DNA from: Tetracladium setigerum
Lineage: Eukaryota; Ascomycota; Leotiomycetes; Helotiales
Assembly (NCBI GenBank): GCA_031472005.1
Contig: PZJY01000012.1
Span: forward strand, 2,216,847-2,280,846
Direction of reading: 5' to 3'
Length of the DNA stretch: 64,000 nt
Of this stretch, positions 56,701 to 64,000 are shown piece after piece. Both the position numbers and the translations under genes were made by a program. Positions within the stretch are counted from its first letter, which is position 1. Each line of letters opens with the position of its first letter. The notes beneath the pieces were generated by a model. That model ran no database searches. It worked only from the letters and a program-made list of their open reading frames with translations, and was not told the origin of the DNA.

Positions 56701-58236
56701 TTACCTGCATCAACTATCCTGGGATTCAAAGGTTGCCAGCATGATTGCAAAGCGAGGGAAAGCCAGACTTGTTTCTAATCACACAATACGTGCTAGCTAT
56801 CTTGCTAGTAAACAACGACTACACCATGCTCTACAAGACGGGACTCGTATGTCTTACGGTGTTCGTGAGGAGCATCGTATCTCTCTTTCATTCTTCGAAC
56901 GGATACGGCTAAGCTTGCAAGCCACTGGCGATTGGGACCAATATCGGGACCTAAATGCTACCGATACGAGCCACCTTTACTGCCTCACAACTGCCGAATT
57001 TATCAATTACCTCAGCAGCAACGCAAATAAATTCCTCGCCGTAGTCGAATGGATCTTGACCCTAGAGAAGAAAGGCGTGGTCGAATACGAACATTGTAAG
57101 ATTATGACAATGTTCCTCCAAGCGCTACGATTTAGCTTCGACTCTGGACCGGTGGCGCGCGAGCAAGAGCTCTGGAAGAAGTGGTTCGAGCATCGTAATG
57201 ATCCAAAAAAGTACAGGGGATTGCACTTAGAAGCAAGCCTAAGAGAGCGTGGATATATGTGGTTTCCGAGCCTTTTCGATTGGAGTGAGCTCACGTTTAA
57301 GACTCGATTCACGAACGAAATGGGCTTCACAACAAGCATGCTCCGCGAGTTCTATCGCACGAACTGGGTCCAAGTCAAGGATGTAAAGGATGACTTTGCT
57401 CGAGTAGAAGCCGCAACTAAATGGACGAAGCTCTATCGAGGAGACGTGGATGCGTTAAATGCTATTGGCACTTGGCTTATTCATACATGTATCCGGGCTT
57501 ACCGAAAAGAAATCTTTACATATCTCAAACCTAATATGAGAGGTAGAGACTCAGCGATATATAAGGAAGCGCTTCGGGGGCTAATCGCCCCTTGTCGATT
57601 CACGCTTCGGAAGCTACTCAGGCCCGACTACTTCCGTAATATTCATCAAGTAGCATCTGGGCGGACAATGGTTAGGTCGGTTCACAACTTCGTTTCTCTC
57701 CTATGGGACGAGGGGTCTACTTGGAATTCGTCGCGCGAAGGGTGGAAAAATGTCCCTTTTCGAGTCCTCTTCCATCGGTCATTCGAGATCCTTTCTAAAC
57801 ACTCAACCACTCAGTTCGCAAATACTTGGCGGGATCTTTGCAAGCGCTATTTTGTCGCAACTCACTGGCTTATTCCTTATCCTCGGAATAAAGCTTTATT
57901 TCAGAAAAATCAGCATGGAAAACCTATGTTTGTCGCGCTTTACCACCGAAATATCTTCAATAACCCCGCGATTCGAGACCGACCTATTACTATAGGGGAC
58001 TTACTGAAGACAGTCTCGAAGGAGCCTACTCTACACACAAAAAGATCAGAACCGATGTCTTATAAGGAGAAGATAAGACGCGAATGGATGCCGGATTGGG
58101 ATATAAACTCACTAATGTAAGAGTTGATATGGACATGGAAATACAGGAATTGGTCCCGGATTACTTGCTAGATACCGTTACAATTGAGGAGTTTGGGGAG
58201 CGATTAGAGGAGGACTTTCAAGCTAGGCAAGGCTGA
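53777..58236 (+). CDS. Very large protein of unknown family (about 1,450-1,490 aa), one internal stop
   Basis: From ATG 53777 one frame is open to 58120 except for a single TAA at 54236-54238, so it appears as 153-codon and 1,132-codon pieces. The stop sits in the second copy of an internal repeat whose first copy has CAA (Gln) at the same place (PIASLQLL versus PIANL*LL), so a C-to-T change explains it. The N-terminus is basic (MPRTRRTSAERKLFERTRKA), then comes Ser/Gln-rich linker, an acidic region, and from about residue 610 a folded region with CLNC, YFDVDSFLGFAEDLAF, DFGRGERGKQVPLHQV and Trp-rich C-terminal blocks. A second tail (about 40 residues, ELVPDYLLDTVTIEEFGERL) to TGA 58234-58236 would join if one A were added at 58105-58107. 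I see no YxDD, P-loop, DDE or tyrosine-recombinase pattern and do not recognise the family. Confidence 0.6.
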
Positions 58237-58599
58237 TTCGGGACCGAAAAGATAATGCTTTGGTCGGGATGAGTAAGTATTATAGTAGCAACACCCTATT
58301 AAAACTGGATAAAAGATTTCAAGACTCCTTAACTAATAAGTTCAAAACTCAGCACAATAGGCCCACAAACCCAAGGCGAAAAGAGGCAAAAATGGGACCG
58401 ATTCGCGACCGACTCAGCCATAATAAGTCGTGAATCGATTACAGTTATGAATTTTAAATTTTATTATTCACGTGACTAACTAGCGCGAATTTTTTTAATT
58501 TAACCGAGTTTAACCGATAGTCACTTACATAAGCTTGTCACCAGCCACTTTCTCTCTTCTCTCTTCACTATCACTACTTTTACAGTTGGTAAGTTACAG

Positions 58600-58627
58600 T
58601 CGAGCGATTCGGGCCCGAATCGCTCGA
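58600..58627. promoter_or_regulatory. 28-bp perfect palindrome centred on CGGGCCCG
   Basis: Reading outward from GGGCCC, both arms are identical in reverse complement for 14 bases (half-site TCGAGCGATTCGGG). Imperfect copies follow at once (GATTTGGTCCCGAATCGCTC near 58634, then TTTGGGGCCATATTCGG near 58667). A dimeric protein-binding site or a cruciform-forming repeat would both look like this. Function is not shown by the sequence. Confidence 0.7.
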
Positions 58628-58854
58628 TGTTGACCGATTTGGTCCCGAATCGCTCAGAGTTGACCGTTTTGGGGCCATATTCGGGCCGAAACCCCATCCC
58701 CTGCACTGTTCCCATTCCTATTCCTCCTCGTACCAGGTAGCAGAGCGATTCGTGACCTTTTCAGTCCAGAAAAGTTCTTGTTTCAGCCTCAGTACCTGTT
58801 CGATACCCACATGATTCTGTCCAGAATCGGGCTCGATTTGTCCCATCTTCTTCT

Positions 58855-59019
58855 CCCATTTCACTTTCTTTGTCCCCCAATCCTTCACCAACACCTCCCA
58901 CGGACGCCTCCCAATTCACTTCCTTTGTCCCCCAATCCTTTATCAACACCTCCCATGGACTCCACCCATTTCACTTCCCTTCTCCTCCAGTCCTCCACCA
59001 ACACCTTCCATGAACGCCT
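58855..59019. repeat. 55-bp minisatellite, three units
   Basis: Units start at 58855, 58910 and 58965, each beginning CCCA(T/A)TTCACTT and containing CACC then a (C/T)CCCA(C/T)GGAC-like end. The third is most diverged. The plus strand is strongly C/T-rich. Confidence 0.75.
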
Positions 59020-59174
59020 TCGCCTCACCCCCTACTGGACCCTGGACACTGGACTAATGTAAGTATTAACAATAGTGGTTGTCTTCCAAAACGCTTCAGT
59101 TTTCGGCCCTTTTTTCCTTCAATCTCTCCATTTTCACCTCAAAATCGTCCCCTGTTCGCTCCAGAACCGCCACC

Positions 59175-60529
59175 ATGCCGTCCCAGAGTCGACTCGAAGC
59201 CGCTCAGCTTCGGGCCACTGAAAAGAAGAAGAATGACCTCATGAAGTCTCTTCGTTTGGTCACTCCAGTTGGTGGTACGACAGGTTTAATTCGCCAATTC
59301 CCTTTCGTGGGTAGCAATGTAAGTTACAGGAATGGAGGAGAGTCGGAGTCTTTTCGTGGCCGAATCGCTAAAAAATAGTAGCTGAGTGCAGCCCAAAAGA
59401 ACGCCAACCTGGTCGCTTCTCAAGGCCTCTACATGGACAACATCTGTGCCAGTTGCCTCGGTTGCCATGGAAATTTCGATCCCACTCTCCCCCCGGTCGC
59501 GGCAACAAAAGCTTCAATGAGCTGGTCACGTAAGTCAAAATCGTATCCAATTTGAAGGTTTTTTGTTTCAATTTCAGTTCCTTTTCGCTAACGATTCGGT
59601 CCGGTTTAGCTGCCTTCACGCTATGACACACGGCAATGGTGGACTCCAATGTGACCGCTGCATTGGACAAGGAAATGGTGGCCATTGCGCTCCTGTAAGT
59701 ACCAGTTCAGGTTTTTTTCGATTTATATTTTGCCTATTTTTCCTAGTCTTTAGGGTTGTTTTCGGACACTTTTCGCTAACTATTCGGCCCAATAGCCTGC
59801 TGAATCAACCTACGAACTGGCTAAAGTTGTCGTTCGACTTGCCCCAAAGTACAATGCGGCTCTGCTCAGAGTTGCCGACGACCTGGCCCAAAATCCCGGC
59901 TCCAGACCTAGCTACACGGCGCAGGAAATTGCCGATTGCAATGCCCTTGCGAAGGCTAGCAAGGCCTATGCCGCCTATGCTGCTGGTTCTGTTCGTGCTG
60001 CAAAGGTAAGCTTTTTGGAGACTTTTCAAAGGAAAAACTAAAGCTAATCGGTCCCGAATTAGCGCTCAGGAGATCCCGATGCAACCCCTTCAAAGCGTCA
60101 GAAGACTGCCCCATTTGATCCAACCATTCCCGTTCTCGCCATCGGTAACTTGAAGGATGACCTCCGTGCCAATCTGAATGATGTTCAGGAAAGTCTCCTC
60201 AAGGTTCTCGATGCTGTCAACGGACTTGCCGAAGAGGTGGACGATGCCAAGATGTAAGTGAACAGAATTACAACCAAATCGTGACCGAAAAGCTAACCTT
60301 TCGCAGCATGATCAGAGACAGTCGGGCCCGTGAACGACGTATGCTCGCTGCCATTAGTGCCCTTGTCCGGGATCGCAACCGTCAAATTGCCATCCACAAC
60401 GAGAATCTTCCACCTGCCGATAAGCTTCCTGGTTTGTCCAATCCAACCAAGGAATGGAAGCTTGAAGACTTCAATGATGAGGACCTTCTGGAGGAATTGG
60501 AGGATCGTCTTGCTTTCGAATCTTCTTAG
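59175..60529 (+). CDS. Subtelomeric paired-Cys protein 1, about 333 aa, six exons, one apparent frameshift
   Basis: The exons are 59175-59318, 59382-59529, 59610-59694, 59796-60005, 60063-60253 and 60307-60529. The start has a strong GCCACCATG context. Exon 2 encodes a first Cys cluster, NICASCLGCHGNFDP. Exon 3 has a second, GGLQCDRCIGQGNGGHCAP. Exon 4 is helical and Ala-rich, exon 5 has a basic KRQK patch, and exon 6 begins RDSRARERRMLAAI and ends acidic. The second half of exon 2 makes sense (GRGNKSFNELVT, as in the paralogue GRGSTAFNELLA) only in another frame; one C seems missing from the C6 run at 59489-59494. With it, all introns join. A zinc-binding nuclear protein is likely; the role is unknown. 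The five introns each end within a CTAAC/GATTCGG-like context. Its paralogue lies 1.4 kb nearer the telomere. Confidence 0.7.
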
Positions 60530-61891
60530 ATTTTGAGAGTGGCATTTAGTCTCGTTTCGGCTGCAATTCGGTTGACTTTCGCTTGCTTCTTTGTAGCTGA
60601 TCTCTTCCGGATTTGAAAGCTTAACGATAGCATTTCGGGGGCGTTATGGGGGAAAACGGTCTGTCACCCGCGGAAATTGTCCAGGTGAATGCGTTGCTTT
60701 CGGGAGTTTTTTTTTCGGAAAATGTATTTAGATCTTGGCCGTTTCGGTCTCGATTCGGTCACGAAAATACCTTATTACGATGGAGTTCAAGGATATTCTG
60801 GGCCTTAAATAGGGTCTATAACTAGTCAAATGCAAAATAAAATTAATACTTAATGACTTGGCCGAAAAATATAAAATTGTAAGGTAAAATATATAAAAAA
60901 AGCTCCAAGTAAAAAAAGTTTTTTAACAAATTATTTTTTTAAAAAAGACTTTAAATAGTTACAATTAAGATATCTAAAAAAGCCCGAATTACTACCGAAA
61001 AGAAACTATCTAGGAGACACGACGATAGTTTTAAAGTATTATAGAGCTTACAATTCGTAAGTAAATTCCACGAAGAAAGACTCCTAAGCTCCCTACTTTT
61101 ATTTGGAAAACTATTTAGCCTTACTGCAGAAGAGGGACGGAAAAGCTCTGGTATAGATAACTAATAGACCTCGATAGATTCCCGAAAGACACTCGATTAA
61201 TATGCAAAAGCGTAGTATACAAATTCCGAATTACTATCACTTTCGGTTTATGTTTACTAATCTAATTGGTGCGATTGCCGATGGAAGAAAATGTGTTTGC
61301 AAAGGTGTTTGTATTGTAAGAAACGCCTCTTTTTTTCCTTTTTTTCATCACAACCGACAGATTCTGACTGTTTCTACGCACACAACCCTAGTCCATATCA
61401 CTGAATCTCTCACACTATTTCTTGTACTACCGGAATCCAGATTCTAATTGGATTATCTGCTTTCAACCTACAAACGGACGCATTTCAGGAAAAGATGAGG
61501 GGTATGGAAGCGGTCTATATAATGCTCCTTAGGACCCGAATCTGATTCTTTTCCTTTATCTTAAGTCTTCATCTTTATTTCTATACCTCAACGAACTAAC
61601 CTATTTTGACAGACAATCTCATTCCAATGTAAGCCATTATATTCTTTATACCGTACCGGATCATGAAGTTGGTGGAAGGTGAAGCGCCTCCCTTTCGGAA
61701 CGAATTCCTTAGCGATTGGGGCCCTTTTCGGGATCGAGTCGGTGGCGTTGAGGCAGGTGCCAGAACACGACTGAAACGCGACACGTCCCCAAATAGCCTC
61801 CCTCTCCCCTTTCTTCCTTGACCTTTCCTCTTTCTCTTTCATACTAGGCACCTCATTATCTGGAACTGACTCACCACTAGTTAACAACAAA
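60530..61891. other. Intergenic between the paralogues, partly AT-rich
   Basis: 60780-61200 is strongly AT-rich with A-runs, in contrast to both flanks, and looks like RIP-altered or decayed repeat. GATTCGG-like sites occur near 60752, 61722 and, degenerate, elsewhere. A frame at 61202-61447 contains CVCKGVCIV and may be a gene remnant, but nothing supports it further. The last 300 bp should be the promoter of the second paralogue. Confidence 0.45.
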
Positions 61892-63223
61892 ATGGCATCC
61901 TCTACCAGCCCAAATTCGATCGAGAAGAGTAGCTCTTCTGCACCAAACTTTGGTGGAAGTAATGCCACTAGCAAATCGAATTGGAGCCCGACCGAGCTGG
62001 CATCTCTTCAGTTAAGAGCCAGGAATGAAGGAGATCGCTTTCAGCAATTTCCCTTTATCCCTAAGGACAATGTCTCGAAAGTGGGTCTTTGTGGTCGCGG
62101 TTCGCTCACATTCCGCTAACTAGTCAGCCCCTTTCTAGCAACCAAGAGAACTCTAATGCAATTGCTCGCGATGGCATTTATATGCGCGTTACTTGTAGTA
62201 CTTGCCTTGGTTCGCTCAGAGATGTATCTGCGAAGAAGTTTCCAGGTCGTGGTTCGACGGCCTTTAATGAGCTTTTAGCGTATGTATTTAGCCCAACAAT
62301 AGCTTATAAAGTAACCCTAATCTGGAGTATTTAGTTGCAATCATTTCTATGCTTTTGGTAATGGGGGCATGCAGTGTGATCGCTGTGTTGGTCTTGGTTA
62401 CGGACAAGGATGTTGTGAAGTAAGTTCTTATAGTCGATCTAATTGCCGCCGGTTTACTAACTATTTGGTGCCAAATAGCCACCGAAACAAGCATTGCACG
62501 AGGCCAAAGCAGTGGTGATCGCCGCCCGACCTTATAACAAGTTGATGGTGACCAAGTACGCCGAGTACTATTGTGCGACCGACGATGACGGGAGACGGTA
62601 TCTGGAAGAGGATGCTATACTGGAATACACACCAAGGGAAGTGGGCATCTTGGAAGAAATGAAGAGTGCTTCCGATACCTTTTTCAAGAAGATCTCGGGT
62701 CTAAAGGTATGCTATACAGTTCTTGTTCGGTACCGAATCGGGCACTAAAGGGCTTATAGAGATCTGGTGTGGTCGAAGGTCCGACCAAGGTCAAAAGGCG
62801 AAAGCTTGATGATCCTAGCCTAGAAACAATGACGGAAGTCAACCAACGGCTAGCTAAGGGTCGTGATCTCTCCGACAAATCGATTGCTCTCCTTGAAGGA
62901 CTCGTGGCAAGGGTGGAATCCCTTGACGAGCAAATCGATGAGTTAAAGAGGTCCGTTCGTTCACGGGAAGCCTCCGAATCGGGACCAAAACGCTAACGCC
63001 TAGCAGTATGTTGACTTTCTCACGAGCCCGTGAAAGGCGTATCATCGATGCGGTTTCGTCTCTGGTTCAAGTCGAAAATGACCGCCTTCGCCAGTCCCAT
63101 CGCGAGCGACATCAGAGTGGGAGGCCCTCTAAGGGTCCTCGCTTACTCCCAGATCCACAAAGGGAGTTAGCCCATAATGATTTTGGTGGAGATGATTTTA
63201 TAGAGTTAGAAGAGGAAGAGTAG
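61892..63223 (+). CDS. Subtelomeric paired-Cys protein 2, 353 aa, six exons
   Basis: The exons 61892-62080, 62128-62279, 62335-62419, 62479-62706, 62760-62950 and 63007-63223 join with no frame fault. The layout is that of the neighbour: first Cys cluster RVTCSTCLGS, then PGRGSTAFNELLACNHF, second cluster GGMQCDRCVGLGYGQGCCE, helical exon 4, basic KVKRRKLDD in exon 5, and TFSRARERRIIDAVSSLV in exon 6, ending in an acidic tail. Intron phases (0, 2, 0, 0, 2) are identical to the neighbour's, and exons 3 and 5 have the same lengths (85 and 191 nt). The last intron has an unusual GTCCGT donor. The acceptor at 62127 was chosen over 62138 because only it keeps frame. Sequence identity is modest, so the duplication is old. 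Function unknown. It is the last gene, about 660 bp from the telomere repeats. Confidence 0.75.
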
Positions 63224-63886
63224 AAAGTTCTTGTATTTAATACCTTGTATATTTATTAAAAATAATTTAATTTAATTTAAAAAAGTATTACTTATAAAGA
63301 TTTACTCTTAAATATCTTAAAGCTATAGTGAAGTAGGCACGTCTTCTTAGTTTAATAAATTTAATTTATATCCGATTACTACTTGAAGAGAGGTCTAGGA
63401 GACGGCATAAAGTGAGAAAATCGAAGTTGATAAGAGGCCGAAACAGTACCGAATCGACCTCTATTAAAAGTATAAACTGTGTTATACTAGCCAAATAAAC
63501 GCGTATAGTCAGTACTGTACTAGACCCTAATTAAAGTCAATACCTTAGCGTTAAACCCTAAGCCCGATAGCCATAACATATGGAATAGGCTGTGAAATAA
63601 TATCGAAGGTAGAGCTTTTTAGGAGTGAAGTGCTCCCGTTTCGGGGCCGAATCGGTGCCTGTTTTTGCTTTAAATCTTATTATTATTATTAAAATAATAT
63701 ATTATTTTAAAATTTTTATAAATAAAATTAAAGTTTAATAAAGTAAAAGACTTTAAATAAATAATAATATATTATATATATTATATTTTTATTATTATAT
63801 TAAAATAAAAGTTAAATATATTTAAATAATATATTATAAGAAATAAAAGTTATATAATTAATATTTAATATTAAGTTAATTACGGA
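63224..63886. other. AT-rich telomere-proximal segment
   Basis: 63660-63880 consists almost wholly of A and T (TTATTATTAT, AATAATATATTA runs). 63440-63650 still holds two GATTCGG-like sites (CAGTACCGAATCGACC near 63449, CGGGGCCGAATCGG near 63644). No gene is seen. A strong AT bias next to the telomere is compatible with repeated RIP or with relaxed composition. Confidence 0.6.
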
Positions 63887-64000
63887 TTAGGGTTAGGGTT
63901 AGGGTTAGGGTTAGGGTTAGGGTTAGGGTTAGGGTTAGGGTTAGGGTTAGGGTTAGGGTTAGGGTTAGGGTTAGGGTTAGGTTAGGGTTAGGGTTAGGGT
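63887..64000 (+). repeat. Telomere, (TTAGGG)n
   Basis: About 19 tandem copies of TTAGGG run to the end of the window in the G-rich-toward-the-end orientation, so the sequence reaches a chromosome end. One unit at 63977-63981 is TTAGG, one base short. The junction with the AT-rich segment is ATTACGGATTAGGG. Confidence 0.97.

Larger units (their letters stand above)
52976..58236 (+). mobile_element. Copy B of the unnamed subtelomeric element, largely intact
   Basis: Its left end coincides with that of copy A: TCTAATAAGCAAAT is shared and the bases further left diverge. It has a non-coding 5' part of about 800 bp with a repeat pair, a motif resembling the downstream GATTCGG sites (GAATAGCGACCGAAAA near 53698), then one very long gene. 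The right end cannot be fixed because copy A is truncated. I set it at the end of the gene's extended frame. It may instead run towards the telomere and include the two zinc-protein genes. Confidence 0.55.
58237..59174. other. Motif-rich spacer upstream of the first zinc-protein gene
   Basis: There is no confident gene. The block contains at least six GATTCGG/CCGAATC-like sites (58228, 58392, 58603, 58652, 58744, 58826), the 28-bp palindrome, the 55-bp minisatellite and, just before 59175, a good initiation context (GCCACCATG). A 35-codon frame from 58953 ends at a GTAAGT and could be an untranslated or alternative first exon, but it is encoded by the minisatellite. Confidence 0.5.

Noticed and set aside
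53777..58236. Idea that the large protein is a Starship captain (DUF3435 tyrosine recombinase) or a telomere-linked RecQ helicase
   Set aside because: I see neither the R...HxxR...Y arrangement of tyrosine recombinases nor Walker A/DEAH motifs, and no cargo boundary typical of Starships.
63887..64000. Interstitial telomere repeat rather than chromosome end
   Set aside because: The array runs unbroken to the window edge in the correct orientation, preceded by subtelomeric repeats; a true end is the simpler reading, though the window edge prevents proof.

Overview
The window is the right end of a chromosome from a filamentous ascomycete (Pezizomycotina). The evidence is an uninterrupted TTAGGG array at 63887-64000 running off the edge, genes with short GT-AG introns of about 50-100 nt and CTAAC-like branch points, a Zn2Cys6 regulator, Pth11-like, NmrA-like and GH55 genes, and repeats carrying transition-only damage typical of RIP (repeat-induced point mutation). 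Nothing in the sequence fixes the genus.

Left part, about 1-40500: an ordinary but patchy gene region. Genes and remnants in order are: an unrecognised protein (235-1266); a relic-rich 2.9 kb stretch; a broken Pth11-type receptor-like gene; a kinase-like fragment; a ThiF/E1-like plus nitroreductase fusion (7944-10490); a GNAT acetyltransferase; a candidate catabolic module of MFS permease, M20 amidohydrolase and Zn2Cys6 regulator (12074-18153); a protein with an internally duplicated domain (19120-21183); a kinase pseudogene; a ferric-reductase-like flavocytochrome; a MaoC-like hydratase; an MDR oxidoreductase; two NmrA-like genes; a decayed GH55 glucanase abutting a NACHT remnant; and a RidA plus flavin amine oxidase fusion (38552-40467).

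Right part, about 41000-64000: subtelomeric and repeat-built. An unnamed element is present twice. Copy A (41039-42419 plus 50590-51792) is heavily C-to-T/G-to-A mutated but colinear with copy B without indels. Copy B (52976 to about 58236) encodes a protein of about 1,450-1,490 residues that I cannot place in any family. A Ty3/gypsy chromovirus (42420-50584, 299-bp LTRs with no difference seen, target duplication ACTAT) sits inside copy A. Its pol is full of stops at Gln/Trp-type codons. Between pol and the 3' LTR it carries a five-exon gene in antisense. Between copy B and the telomere lie two six-exon paralogues (59175-60529 and 61892-63223) with paired Cys motifs and identical intron phases. 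The antisense gene has a similar layout, and most introns of the pair share a GATTCGGTCC-like motif that also forms a 28-bp perfect palindrome at 58600-58627.

Caution: five or more genes are broken only by the apparent loss of one base at a short run of identical bases. That pattern is as compatible with assembly indel errors as with real decay. Exon boundaries were read by eye from splice consensus and frame continuity.
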